Shown: piece after piece, positions 13,101-29,160 of the stretch | Layout: each line of letters begins with the position of its first letter | How positions within the stretch are numbered: position 1 is the stretch's first letter | NCBI RefSeq assembly: GCF_051622035.1 | Contig: NC_135364.1 | Location: forward strand, 62,001-126,000 | Direction: 5' to 3' | Length of the DNA: 64,000 nucleotides | DNA from: Arctopsyche grandis | Taxonomy: Eukaryota > Arthropoda > Insecta > Trichoptera > Hydropsychidae | The notes under the pieces: model-generated | The model's database searches: none | What the model was told of the DNA's origin: nothing | The model's input: the letters and a program-made list of their open reading frames with translations, nothing else | Made by a program: the position numbers and the translations under genes

Positions 13101-16100
13101 AACTATCACCGAAATCAAAGAATTCGACAATGCAAAAGGATACACAAAACCCGCTAACCTCACCAAACCTAACCCAACCTAACCTAACAAACACCAAAAT
13201 CAAAGAATTCGACAATGCAAAAATATACACAAAACTCGCTAACCTCACCAAACCTAACCCAACTCTAACTTTCACCGAAATCAAAGAATTCGACAATGCA
13301 AAAATATACACAAATCCCGCTAACCTCACCATACCTATCCCAACCTAACCTAACCATCACCGAAATCAAAGAATTCGGTATTGCAAAAATATACATAAAA
13401 CTCGCTTACCTCACCAAACCTAACCCAACCTAGCCTAACTATCACCGAAATAACCTTACCAAACCTATCCCAACCTAACCTTACCAACACCGAAATCAAA
13501 GAATTCGACAATGCAAAAATATACACAAAACTCGCTAACCTAACCAAACCTCACCCAACCTAGACTAACTATCACCGAAATCAAAGAATTGGAGATTTTA
13601 AAATTTAAACAAAACTTGCTTACCTCACCAAACCTTGTCCAACCTAACCTAACCATCACCGAAATCAAAGAATTCGACATTGCAAAAATATACACAAAAC
13701 TCGCTTACCTCACTAAACCTAACCCATCCAAACCTAACCATCACCGAAATCAAAGAATTCGACATTGCAAAAATTTACACAAAACTCGCTTACCTCACCA
13801 AACCTAACCCAACCTAGCCTCACTATCACCGAAATTAAAGAATTCGACAATGCAAAAATATACACAAAACCCGCTAACCTCACCATACCTATCCCAACCT
13901 AACCTAACCATCACCGAAATCAAAGAATTCGAGATTGCAAAAATATACACAAAACTCGCTTACCTCACCAAACCTAACCCAACCTAGCCTAACTATCACC
14001 GAAATCAAAGAATTTGACATCGCAAAAATATACACAAAACCCGCTAACCTCACCAAACCTAACCCAACCTAGCCTAACTATCACCGAAATCAAAGAATTC
14101 GACAATGCAAAAGGATACACAAAACCCGCTAACCTCACCATACCTATCCCAACCTAACCTAACCATCACCGAAATCAAAGAATTCGACATTGCAAAAATA
14201 TACACAAAACTCGCTTACCTCACCAAACCTAACCCAACCTAGCCTAACTATCACCGAAATTAAAGAATTCGACAATGCAAAATTATACACAAAACTCGCT
14301 CACCTAACCAAACCTCACCCAACCTAGCCTAACTATCACCGAAATCAAAGAATTCGACATCGCAAAAATATACTAAAACCCGCTAACCTCACCAAACCTA
14401 ACCCAACCTAGCCTAACTATCACCGAAATCAAAGAATTCGACAATGCAAAAGGATACACAAAACCCGCTAACCTCACCAAACCTAACCCAACCTAACCTA
14501 ACAAACACCAAAATCAAAGAATTCGACAATGCAAAAATATACACAAAACTCGCTAACCTCACCAAACCTAACCCAACCTAGTCTAACTTTCACCGAAATC
14601 AAAGAATTCGACAATGCAAAAATATACACAAAACTCGCTAACCTCACCAAACCTAACCCAACCAAGTCTTACTTTCACCGAAATCAAAGAATTCGACAAT
14701 GCAAAAATATACACGAAACCCGCTAACTTCACCAAACCTAACCCAACCTAACCTAACCATCACCGAAATCAAAGAATTCGAGATTTTAAAATTAAAACAA
14801 AACTCGCTTACCTCACCAAACCTAACCTAACCTAACCTAACCATCACCGAAATTAAAGAATTGGACATTGCAAAAATATACACAAAACTCGCTTACCTCA
14901 CTAAACCTAACCCAACCAAACCTAACTATCACCGAAATCAAAGAATTCGACATTGCAAAAATATACACAAAACCCGCTAACCTCACCAAACCTAACCCAA
15001 CCTAGCCTAACTATCACCGAAATCAAAGAATTCGACAATGCAAAAGGATACACAAAACCCGCTTACCTCACCATACCTATCCCAACCTAACCTAACCATC
15101 ACCGAAATCAAAGAATTCGAGATTGCAAAAATATACACAAAACTCGCTAACCTAACCAAACCTCACCCAACCTAGACTAACTTTCACCGAAATCAAAGAA
15201 TTCGACAATGCAATAGGATACACAAAACCCGCTAACCTCACCAAACCTAACCCAACCTAACCTAACAAACACCAAATTCAAAGAATTCGAGATTGCAAAA
15301 ATATACATAAAACTCGCTAACCTCACCAAACCTAACCCAACCTAGCCAAACTATCACCGAAATCAAAGAATTCGACAATGCAAAAATATACACAAAACTC
15401 GCTAACCTAACCAAACCTACCCCAACCTAGCCTAACTATCACCGAAATAACCTTACCAAACCTATCCCAACCTAACCTAACCAACACCGAAATCAAAGAA
15501 TTCGACAATGCAAAAATATACACAAAACTCGCTAACCTAACCAAACCTCACCCAACCTAGACTAACTATCACCGAAATCAAAGAATTCGACAATGCAAAA
15601 ATATACACAAAACTCGCTAACCTCACCAAACCTAACCCAACCTAGTCTTACTTTCACCGAAATCAAAGAATTCGACAATGCAAAAATATACACAAAACCC
15701 GCTAACTTCACCAAACCTAACCCAACCTAACCTAACCATCACCGAAATCAAAGAATTCGAGATTTTAAAATTAAAACAAAACTCGCTTACCTCACCAATC
15801 CAAACCTAACCTAACCTAACCATCACCGAAATCAAAGAATTCGACATTGCAAAAATATACACAAAACTCGCTTACCTCACTAAACCTAACCCAACCAAAC
15901 CTTACCATCACCGAAATCAAAGAATTCGACATTGCAAAAATATACACAAAACTCGCTTACCTCACCAAACCTAACCCAACCTAGCCTAACTATCACCGAA
16001 ATTAAAGAATTCGACAATGCAAAATTATACACAAAACTCGCTAACCTAACCAAACCTCACCCAACCTAGCCTAACTATCACCGAAATCAAAGAATTCGAC

Positions 16101-19100
16101 ATCGCAAAAATATACACAAAACCCGCTAACCTCACCAAACCTAACCCAACCTAGCCTAACTATCACCGAAATCAAAGAATTCGACAATGCAAAAGGATAC
16201 ACAAAACCCGCTAACCTCACCAAACCTAACCCAACCTAACCTAACAAACACCAAAATCAAAGAATTCGACAATGCAAAAATATACACAAAACTCGCTAAC
16301 CTCACCAAACCTAACCCAACCTAGTCTAACTTTCACCGAAATCAAAGAATTCGACAATGCAAAAATATACACAAAACCCGCTAACCTCACCATACCTATC
16401 CCAACCTAACCTAACCATCACCGAAATCAAAGAATTCGGGATTGCAAAAATATACATAAAACTCGCTTACCTCACCAAACCTAACCCAACCTAGCCTAAC
16501 TATCACCGAAATAACCTTACCAAACCTATCCCAACCTAACCTTACCAACACCGAAATCAAAGAATTCGACAATGCAAAAATATACACAAAACTCGCTCAC
16601 CTAACCAAACCTCACCCAACCTAGACTAACTATCACCGAAATCAAAGAATTGGAGATTTTAAAATTTAAACAAAACTTGCTTACCTCACCAAACCTTGTC
16701 CAACCTAACCTAACCATCACCGAAATCAAAGAATTCGACATTGCAAAAATATACACAAAACTCGCTTACCTCACTAAACCTAACCCAACCAAACCTAACC
16801 ATCACCGAAATCAAAGAATTCGACATTGCAAAAATTTACACAAAACTCGCTTACCTCACCAAACCTAACCCAACCTAGCCTCACTATCACCGAAATTAAA
16901 GAATTCGACAATGCAAAAATATACACAAAACCCGCTAACCTCACCATACCTATCCCAACCTAACCTAACCATCACCGAAATCAAAGAATTCGAGATTGCA
17001 AAAATATACACAAAACTCGCTTACCTCACCAAACCTAACCCAACCTAGCCTAACTATCACCGAAATCAAAGAATTCGACATCGCAAAAATATACACAAAA
17101 CCCGCTAACCTCACCAAACCTAACCCAACCTAGCCTAACTATCACCGAAATCAAAGAATTCGACAATGCAAAAGGATACACAAAACCCGCTAACCTCACC
17201 AAACCTAACCCAACCTAACCTAACAAACACCAAAATCAAAGAATTCGACAATGCAAAAATATACACAAAACTCGCTAACCTCACCAAACCTAACCCAACC
17301 TAGTCTTACTATCACCGAAATCAAAGAATTCGACAATGCAAAAATATACACAAAACCCGCTAACCTCACCATACCTTTCCCAACCTAACCTAACCATCAC
17401 CGAAATCAAAGAATTCGAGATTGCAAAAATATACATAAAACTCGCTTACCTCACCAAACCTAACCCAACCTAGCCTAACTATCACCGAAATAACCTTACC
17501 AAACCTATCCCAACCTAACCTAACCAACACCGAAATCATAGAATTCGACAATGCAAAAATATACACAAAACTCGCTAACCTAACCAAACCTCACCCAACC
17601 TAGAATAACTATCACCGAAATCAAAGAATTGGAGATTTTAAAATTTAAACAAAACTTGCTTACCTCACCAAACCTTGTCCAACCTAACCTTACCATCACC
17701 GAAATCAAAGAATTCGAGATTTTAAAATTATAACAAAACTCGCTTACCTCACCAAACCAAACCTAACCTAACCTAACCATCACCGAAATCAAAGAATTCG
17801 ACATTGCAAAAATATACACAAAACTCGCTTACCTCACCAAACCTAACCCAACCTAGCCTAACTATCACCGAAATTAAAAAATTCGACAATGCAAAAATAT
17901 ACATAAAACCCGCTAACCTCACCATACCTATTCCAACCTAACCTAACCATCACCGAAATCAAAGAATTCGAGATTGCAAAAATATACACAAAACTCGCTT
18001 ACCTCACCAAACCTAACCCAACCTAGCCTAACTATCACCGAAATAACCTTATTTAACCTATCCCAACCTAACCTAACCAACACCGAAATCAAAGAATTCG
18101 ACAATGCAAAAATATACACAAAACTCGCTAACCTAACCAAAACTCACCCAACCTAGACTAACTATCACTGAAATCAAAGAATTCGACAATGCAAAAATAT
18201 ACACAAAACTCGCTAACCTCACCAAACCTAACCCAACCAAGTCTTACTTTCACCGAAATCAAAGAATTCGACAATGCAAAAATATACACGAAACCCGCTA
18301 ACTTCACCAAACCTAACCCAACCTAACCTAACCATCACCGAAATCAAAGAATTCGAGATTTTAAAATTAAAACAAAACTCGCTTACCTCACCAAACCTAA
18401 CCTAACCTAACCTAACCATCACCGAAATTAAAGAATTCGACATTGCAAAAATATACACAAAACTCGCTTACCTCACTAAACCTAACCCAACCAAACCTAA
18501 CTATCACCGAAATCAAAGAATTCGACATTGCAAAAATATACACAAAACCCGCTAACCTCACCAAACCTAACCCAACCTAGCCTAACTATCACCGAAATCA
18601 AAGAATTCGACAATGCAAAAGGATACACAAAACCCGCTAACCTCACCATACCTATCCCAACCTAACCTAACCATCACCGAAATCAAAGAATTCGACATTG
18701 CAAAAATATACACAAAACTCGCTTACCTCACCAAACCTAACCCAACCTAGCCTAACTATCACCGAAATTAAAGAATTCGACAATGCAAAATTATACACAA
18801 AACTCGCTCATCTAACCAAACCTCACCCAACCTAGCCTAACTATCACCGAAATCAAAGAATTCGACATCGCAAAAATATACTAAAACCCGCTAACCTCAC
18901 CAAACCTAACCCAACCTAGCCTAACTATCACCGAAATCAAAGAATTCGACAATGCAAAAGGATACACAAAACCCGCTAACCTCACCAAACCTAACCCAAC
19001 CTAACCTAACAAACACCAAAATCAAAGAATTCGACAATGCAAAAATATACACAAAACTCGCTAACCTCACCAAACCTAACCCAACCTAGTCTAACTTTCA

Positions 19101-22100
19101 CCGAAATCAAAGAATTCGACAATGCAAAAATATACACAAAACCCGCTAACCTCACCATACCTATCCCAACCTAACCTAACCATCACCGAAATCAAAGAAT
19201 TCGAGATTGCAAAAATATACACAAAACTCGCTTACCTCACCAAACCTAACCCAACCTAGCCTAACTATCACCGAAATCAAAGAATTCGACATCGCAAAAA
19301 TATACACAAAACCCGCTAACCTCACCAAACCTAACCCAACCTAGCCTAACTATCACCGAAATCAAAGAATTCGACAATGCAAAAATATACACAAAACTCG
19401 CTAACCTCACCAAACCTAACCCAACCAAGTCTTACTTTCACCGAAATCAAAGAATTCGACAATGCAAAAATATACACGAAACCCGCTAACTTCACTAAAC
19501 CTAACCCAACCTTACCTAACCATCACCGAAATCAAAGAATTCGAGATTTTAAAATTAAAACAAAAGTCGCTTACCTCACCAAACCTAACCTAACCTAACC
19601 TAACCATCACCGAAATTAAAGAATTCGACATTGCAAAAATATACACAAAACTCGCTTACCTCACTAAACCTAACCCAACCAAACCTAACTATCACCGAAA
19701 TCAAAGAATTCGACATTGCAAAAATATACACAAAACCCGCTAACCTCACCAAACCTAACCCAACCTAGCCTAACTATCACCGAAATCAAAGAATTCGACA
19801 ATGCAAAAGGATACACAAAACCCGCTAACCTCACCATACCTATCCCAACCTAACCTAACCATCACCGAAATCAAAGAATTCGACATCGCAAAAATATACA
19901 CAAAACCCGCTAACCTCACCAAACCTAACCCAACCTAGCCTAACTATCACCGAAATCAAAGAATTCGACATTGCAAAAGGATACACAAAACCCGCAAACC
20001 TCACCAAACCTAACCCAACCTAACCTAACAAACACCAAAATCAAAGAATTCGACAATGCAAAAATATACACAAAACTCGCTAACCTCACCAAACCTAACC
20101 CAACCTAGTCTTACTATCACCGAAATCAAAGAATTCGACAATGCAAAAATATACACAAAACCCGCTAACCTCACCATACCTATCCCAACCTAACCTAACC
20201 ATCACCGAAATCAAAGAATTCGAGATTGCAAAAATATACATAAAACTCGCTTACCTCACCAAAGCTAACCCAACCTAGCCTAACTATCACCGAAATAACC
20301 TTACCAAACCTATCCCAACCTAACCTAACCAACACCGAAATCATAGAATTCGACAATGCAAAAATATACACAAAACTCGCTAACCTAACCAAACCTCACC
20401 CAACCTAGAATAACTATCACCGAAATCAAAGAATTGGAGATTTTAAAATTTAAACAAAACTTGCTTACCTCACCAAACCTTGTCCAACCTAACCTTACCA
20501 TCACCGAAATCAAAGAATTCGAGATTTTAAAATTATAACAAAACTCGCTTACCTCACCAAACCAAACCTAACCTAACCTAACCATCACCGAAATCAAAGA
20601 ATTCGACATTGCAAAAATATACACAAAACTCGCTTACCTCACCAAACCTAACCCAACCTAGCCTAACTATCACCGAAATTAAAAAATTCGACAATGCAAA
20701 AATATACATAAAACCCGCTAACCTCACCATACCTATTCCAACCTAACCTAACCATCACCGAAATCAAAGAATTCGAGATTGCAAAAATATACACAAAACT
20801 CGCTTACCTCACCAAACCTAACCCAACCTAGCCTAACTATCACCGAAATAACCTTATTTAACCTATCCCAACCTAACCTAACCAACACCGAAATCAAAGA
20901 ATTCGACAATGCAAAAATATACACAAAACTCGCTAACCTAACCAAAACTCACCCAACCTAGACTAACTATCACTGAAATCAAAGAATTCGACAATGCAAA
21001 AATATACACAAAACTCGCTAACCTCACCAAACCTAACCCAACCAAGTCTTACTTTCACCGAAATCAAAGAATTCGACAATGCAAAAATATACACGAAACC
21101 CGCTAACTTCACCAAACCTAACCCAACCTAACCTAACCATCACCGAAATCAAAGAATTCGAGATTTTAAAATTAAAACAAAACTCGCTTACCTCACCAAA
21201 CCTAACCTAACCTAACCTAACCATCACCGAAATTAAAGAATTCGACATTGCAAAAATATACACAAAACTCGCTTACCTCACTAAACCTAACCCAACCAAA
21301 CCTAACTATCACCGAAATCAAAGAATTCGACAATGCAAAAATATACACAAAACTCGCTAACCTCACCAAACCTAACCCAACCTAGTCTAACTTTCACCGA
21401 AATCAAAGAATTCGACAATGCAAAAATATACACAAAACCCGCTAACCTCACCATACCTATCCCAACCTAACCTAACCATCACCGAAATCAAAGAATTCGA
21501 GATTGCAAAAATATACACAAAACTCGCTTACCTCACCAAACCTAACCCAACCTAGCCTAACTATCACCGAAATCAAAGAATTCGACATCGCAAAAATATA
21601 CACAAAACCCGCTAACCTCACCAAACCTAACCCAACCTAGCCTAACTATCACCGAAATCAAAGAATTCGACAATGCAAAAATATACACAAAACTCGCTAA
21701 CCTCACCAAACCTAACCCAACCAAGTCTTACTTTCACCGAAATCAAAGAATTCGACAATGCAAAAATATACACAAAACCCGCTAACTTCACTAAACCTAA
21801 CCCAACCTAACCTAACCATCACCGAAATCAAAGAATTCGAGATTTTAAAATTAAAACAAAAGTCGCTTACCTCACCAAACCTAACCTAACCTAACCTAAC
21901 CATCACCGAAATTAAAGAATTCGACATTGCAAAAATATACACAAAACTCGCTTACCTCACTAAACCTAACCCAACCAAACCTAACTATCACCGAAATCAA
22001 AGAATTCGACATTGCAAAAATATACACAAAACCCGCTAACCTCACCAAACCTAACCCAACCTAGCCTAACTATCACCGAAATCAAAGAATTCGACAATGC

Positions 22101-25100
22101 AAAAGGATACACAAAACCCGCTAACCTCACCATACCTATCCCAACCTAACCTAACCATCACCGAAATCAAAGAATTCGAGATTGCAAAAATATACACAAA
22201 ACTCGCTAACCTAACCAAACCTCACCCAACCTAGACTAACTTTCACCGAAATCATAGAATTCGACAATGCAATAGGATACACAAAATCCGCTAACCTCAC
22301 CAAACCTAACCCAACCTAACCTAACAAACACCAAATTCAAAGAATTCGAGATTGCAAAAATATACATAAAACTCGCTAACCTCACCAAACCTAACCCAAC
22401 CTAGCCTAACTATCACCGAAATCAAAGAATTCGACAATGCAAAAATATACACAAAACTCGCTAACCTAACCAAACCTACCCCAACCTAGCCTAACTATCA
22501 CCGAAATAACCTTACCAAACCTATCCCAACCTAACCTAACCAACACCGAAATCAAAGAATTCGACAATGCAAAAATATACACAAAACTCGCTAACCTAAC
22601 CAAACCTCACCCAACCTAGACTAACTATCACCGAAATCAAAGAATTCGACAATGCAAAAATATACACAAAACTCGCTAACCTCACCAAACCTAACCCAAC
22701 CTAGTCTTACTTTCACCGAAATCAAAGAATTCGACAATGCAAAAATATACACAAAACCCGCTAACTTCACCAAACCTAACCCAACCTAACCTAACCATCA
22801 CCGAAATCAAAGAATTCGAGATTTTAAAATTAAAACAAAACTCGCTTACCTCACCAATCCAAACCTAACCTAACCTAACCATCACCGAAATCAAAGAATT
22901 CGACATTGCAAAAATATACACAAAACTCGCTTACCTCACTAAACCTAACCCAACCAAACCTAACCATCACCGAAATCAAAGAATTCGACATTGCAAAAAT
23001 ATACACAAAACTCGCTTACCTCACCAAACCTAACCCAACCTAGCCTAACTATCACCGAAATTAAAGAATTCGACAATGCAAAATTATACACAAAACTCGC
23101 TAACCTAACCAAACCTTACCCAACCTAGCCTAACTATCACCGAAATCAAAGAATTCGACATCGCAAAAATATACACAAAACCCGCTAACCTCACCAAACC
23201 TAACCCAACCTAACCTAACCAACACCGAAATCAAAGAATTCGACAATGCAAAAATATACACAAAACCCGCTAACCTCACCATACCTATCCCAACCTAACC
23301 TAACCATCACCGAAATCAAAGAATTCGAGATTGCAAAAATATACATTAAACTCGCTAACCTCACCAAACCTAACCCAACCTAGCCTAACTATCACCGAAA
23401 TCAAAGAATTCGACAATGCAAAAATATACACAAAACTCGCTAACCTAACCAAACCTACCCCAACCTAGCCTAACTATCACCGAAATAACCTTACCAAACC
23501 TATCCCAACCTAACCTAACCAACACCGAAATCAAAGAATGCGACAATGCAAAAATATACACAAAACTCGCTAACCTAACCAAACCTCACCCAACCTAGAC
23601 TAACTATCACCGAAATCAAAGAATTCGACAATGCAAAAATATACACAAAACTCGCTAACCTCACCAAACCTAACCCAACCTAGTCTTACTTTCACCGAAA
23701 TCAAAAAATTCGACAATGCAAAAATATACACAAAAGCCGCTAACTTCACCAAACCTAACCCAACCTAACCTAACCATCACCGAAATCAAAGAATTCGAGA
23801 TTTTAAAATTTAAACAAAACTCGCTTACCTCACCAATCCAAACCTAACCTAACCTAACCATCACCGAAATCAAAGAATTCGACATTGCAAAAATATACAC
23901 AAAACTCGCTTACCTCACCAAACCTAACCCAACCTAGCCTAACTATCACCGAAATTAAAGAATTCGACAATGCAAAATTATACACAAAACTCGCTAACCT
24001 AACCAAACCTCACCCAACCTAGCCTAACTATCACCGAAATCAAAGAATTCGACATCGCAAAAATATACACAAAACCCGCTAACCTCACCAAACCTAACCC
24101 AACCTAGCCTAACTATCACCGAAATCAAAGAATTCGACAATGCAAAAGGATACACAAAACCCGCTAACCTCACCAAACCTAACCCAACCTTACCTAACAA
24201 ACACCAAAATCAAAGAATTCGACAATGCAAAAATATACACAAAACTCGCTAACCTCACCAAACCTAACCCAACCTAGTCTAACTTTCACCGAAATCAAAG
24301 AATTCGACAATGCAAAAATATACACAAAACCCGCTAACCTCACCATACCTATCCCAACCTAACCTAACCATCACCGAAATCAAAGAATTCGGGATTGCAA
24401 AAATATACATAAAACTCGCTTACCTCACCAAACCTAACCCAACCTAGCCTAACTATCACCGAAATAACCTTACCAAACCTATACCAACCTAACCTAACCA
24501 ACACCGAAATCAAAGAATTCGACAATGCAAAAATATACACAAAACTCGCTAACCTAACCAAACCTCACCCAACCTAGACTTACTATCACCGAAATCAAAG
24601 AATTGGAGATTTTAAAATTTAAACAAAACTTGCTTACCTCACCAAACCTTGTCCAACCTAACCTAACCATCACCGAAATCAAAGAATTCGACATTGCAAA
24701 AATATACACAAAACTCGCTTACCTCACTAAACCTAACCCAACCAAACCTAACCATCACCGAAATCAAAGAATTCGACATTGCAAAAATTTACACAAAACT
24801 CGCTTACCTCACCAAACCTAACCTAACCTAACCTAACCATCACCGAAATTAAAGAATTCGATATCGCAAAAATATACAAAAAACTCGCTTACCTCACTAA
24901 ACCTAGCCCAACCAAACCTAACTATCACCGAAATCAAAGAATTCGACTTTGCAAAAATATACACAAAACCCGCTAACCTCATCAAACCTAACCCAACCTA
25001 GCCTAACTATCACCGAAATCAAAGAATTCGACAATGCAAAAGGATACACAAAACCCGCTAACCTCACCAAACCTAACCCAACCTAACCTAACAAAAACCA

Positions 25101-26639
25101 AAATCAAAGAATTCGACAATGCAAAAATATACACAAAACTCGCTAACCTCACCAAACCTAACCCAACCTAGTCTTACTATCACCGAAATCAAAGAATTCG
25201 ACAATGCAAAAATATACACAAAACCCGCTAACCTCACCATACCTATCCCAACCTAACCTAACCATCACCGAAATCAAAGAATTCGAGATTGCAAAAATAT
25301 ACATAAAACTCGCTTACCTTACCAAACCTAACCCAACCTAGCCTAACTATCACCGAAATAACCTTACCAAACCTATCCCAACCTAACCTAACCAACACCG
25401 AAATCATAGAATTCGACAATGCAAAAATATACACAAAACTCGCTAACCTAACCAAACCTCACCCAACCTAGACTAACTATCACCGAAATCAAAGAATTGG
25501 AGATTTTAAAATTTAAACAAAACTTGCTTACCTCACCAAACCTTGTCCAACCTAACCTAACCATCACCGAAATCAAAGAATTTGACATTGCAAAAATGCA
25601 CTCGAAACTCGCTTAACTCACCAAACCTAACCCAACCTAACCTTACCATCACCGAAATCAAAGAATTCGACATTGCAAAAATCTACACAAAACTCGCTTA
25701 CCTCACTAAACCTAACCCAACCTAACCTAACCATCACCGAAATCAAAGAATTAGACAATGCAAAAATATACACAAAACTCGCTAACCTCACCAAACCTAA
25801 CCCAACCTAGCCTAACTATCACCGAAATCAAAGAATTCGACAATGCAAAAATATACACAAAACCCGCTAACCTCACCAAACCTAACCCAAACTAACCTAA
25901 CAAACACCAAAATCAAAGAATTCGACAATGCAAAAATATACACAAAACTCGCTAACCTAACCAAACCTACCCCAACCTAGCCTAACTATCACTGAAATAA
26001 CCTTACCAAACCTATCCCAACCTAACCTAACCAACACCGATATCAAAGAATTCGACAATGCAAAAATATACACAAAACTCGCTAACCTAACCAAACCTAA
26101 CCCAACCTAACCTAACAAACACCAAAATCAAAGAATTCGACAATGCAAAAATATACACAAAACTCGCTTACCTCACTAAACCTAACCCAACCTAACCTAA
26201 CCATCACCGAAATCAAAGAATTCGACAATGCAAAAATATACACAAAACTCGCTAACCTCACAAACCTAACCCAACCTAGCCTAACTATCACCGAAATCAA
26301 AGAATTCGACAATGCAAAAATATACACAAAACCCGCTAACCTCACCAAACCTAACCCAACCTTACCTAACAAACACCAAAATCAAAGAATTCGACAATGC
26401 AAAAATATACACAAAACTCGCTAACCTCTCCAAACCTAACCCAACCTAGCCTAACTATCAACGAAATTAAAGAATTCGACAATGCAAAAATATACACAAA
26501 ACTCGCTAACCTCACCAAACCTAACCCAACCTAGTCTTACTATCACCGAAATCAAAGAATTCGACATTGCAAAAATATACACAAAACCCGCTAACTTCAC
26601 CAAACCTTACCCAACCTAGCCTAACTATCACCGAAATCA
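4182..26639 (+). repeat. Mosaic of higher-order satellite repeats
   Basis: Continuous satellite with no gene. Segments of one to several kilobases recur at different offsets rather than in one regular period. A block at about 9.36-10.3 kb returns at 17.39-18.3 kb (offset 8029) and again at 20.19-21.1 kb (a further 2805). The block at 4.94 kb returns at 12.7 kb (offset 7779). An 83-bp monomer carrying ATATACTAAAACCC, lacking one CA, recurs near 7150, 10680, 13055, 14370 and 18880 and traces the same family of blocks. This is the pattern expected from repeated unequal exchange. Confidence 0.8.
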
Positions 26640-29160
26640 AAGAATTCGACAATGCAAAAATATACACAAAACTCGCTAACCTCACCAAACCTAACCCAAC
26701 CTAGTCTTACTATCACCGAAATCAAAGAATTCGACAATGCAAAAATATACACAAAACCCGCTAACCTCACCATACCTATCCCAACCTAACCTAACCATCA
26801 CCGAAATCAAAGAATTCGAGATTGCAAAAATATACATAAAACTCGCTAACCTCACCAAACCTAACCCAACCTAGCCTAACTATCACCGAAATCAAAGAAT
26901 TCGACAATGCAAAAATATACACAAAACTCGCTAACCTAACCAAACCTACCCCAACCTAGCCTAACTATCACCGAAATAACCTTACCAAACCTATCCCAAC
27001 CTAACCTAACCAACACCGAAATCAAAGAATTCGACAATGCAAAAATATACACAAAACTCGCTAACCTAACCAAACCTCACCCAACCTAGACTAACTATCA
27101 CCGAAATCAAAGAATTCGACAATGCAAAAATATACACAAAACTCGCTAACCTCACCAAACCTAACCCAACCTAGTCTTACTTTCACCGAAATCAAAGAAT
27201 TCGACAATGCAAAAATATACACAAAACTCGCTAACCTCACCAAACCTAACCCAACCTAGTCTTACTTTCACCGAAATCAAAGAATTCGACAATGCAAAAA
27301 TATACACAAAACCCGCTTACTTCACCAAACCTAACCCAACCTAACCTAACCATCACCGAAATCAAAGAATTCGAGATTTTAAAATTAAAACAAAACTCGC
27401 TTACCTCACCAATCCAAACCTAACCTAACCTAACCATCACCGAAATCAAAGAATTCGACATTGCAAAAATATACACAAAACTCGCTTACCTCACTAAACC
27501 TAACCCAACCAAACCTAACCATCACCGAAATCAAAGAATTCGACATTGCAAAAATATACACAAAACTCGCTTACCTCACCAAACCTAACCCAACCTAGCC
27601 TAACTATCACCGAAATTAAAGAATTCGACAATGCAAAATTATACACAAAACTCGCTAACCTAACCAAACCTCACCCAACCTAGCCTAACTATCACCGAAA
27701 TCAAAGAATTCGACATCGCAAAAATATACACAAAACCCGCTAACCTCACCAAACCTAACCCAACCTAGCCTAACTATCACCGAAATCAAAGAATTCGACA
27801 ATGCAAAAGGATACACAAAACCCGCTAACCTCACCAAACCTAACCCAACCTAACCTAACAAACACCAAAATCAAAGAATTCGACAATGCAAAAATATACA
27901 CAAAACTCGCTAACCTCACCAAACCTAACCCAACCTAGTCTTACTATCACCGAAATCAAAGAATTCGACAATGCAAAAATATACACAAAACCCGCTAACC
28001 TCACCATACCTATCCCAACCTAACCTAACCATCACCGAAATCAAAGAATTCGAGATTGCAAAAATATACATAAAACTCGCTAACCTCACCAAACCTAACC
28101 CAACCTAGCCTAACTATCACCGAAATCAAAGAATTCGACAATGCAAAAATATACACAAAACTCGCTAACCTAACCAAACCTACCCCAACCTAGCCTAACT
28201 ATCACCGAAATAACCTTACCAAACCTATCCCAACCTAACCTAACCAACACCGAAATCAAAGAATTCGACAATGCAAAAATATACACAAAACTCGCTAACC
28301 TAACCAAACCTCACCCAACCTAGACTAACTATCACCGAAATCAAAGAATTCGACAATGCAAAAATATACACAAAACTCGCTAACCTCACCAAACCTAACC
28401 CAACCTAGTCTTACTTTCACCGAAATCAAAGAATTCGACAATGCAAAAATATACACAAAACTCGCTAACCTCACCAAACCTAACCCAACCTAGTCTTACT
28501 TTCACCGAAATCAAAGAATTCGACAATGCAAAAATATACACAAAACCCGCTTACTTCACCAAACCTAACCCAACCTAACCTAACCATCACCGAAATCAAA
28601 GAATTCGAGATTTTAAAATTAAAACAAAACTCGCTTACCTCACCAATCCAAACCTAACCTAACCTAACCATCACCGAAATCAAAGAATTCGACATTGCAA
28701 AAATATACACAAAACTCGCTTACCTCACTAAACCTAACCCAACCAAACCTAACCATCACCGAAATCAAAGAATTCGACATTGCAAAAATATACACAAAAC
28801 TCGCTTACCTCACCAAACCTAACCCAACCTAGCCTAACTATCACCGAAATTAAAGAATTCGACAATGCAAAATTATACACAAAACTCGCTAACCTAACCA
28901 AACCTCACCCAACCTAGCCTAACTATCACCGAAATCAAAGAATTCGACATCGCAAAAATATACACAAAACCCGCTAACCTCACCAAACCTAACCCAACCT
29001 AGCCTAACTATCACCGAAATCAAAGAATTCGACAATGCAAAAGGATACACAAAACCCGCTAACCTCACCAAACCTAACCCAACCTAACCTAACAAACACC
29101 AAAATCAAAGAATTCGACAATGCAAAAATATACACAAAACTCGCTAACCTCACGAAACCT
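26640..29160 (+). repeat. Two tandem copies of a 1234-bp higher-order repeat
   Basis: Marker positions repeat at an offset of 1234: the GACATCGC variant at 27714 and 28948, the GAGATTTT segment at 27373 and 28607, and an ATATACATAAAA variant near 26825 and 28059. The match starts near 26640/27874 and is lost near 27935/29169, where TAGTCTTACTATC is replaced by TAGTCTAACTTTC. The period fits 13 x 85 + 84 + 45. Confidence 0.8.
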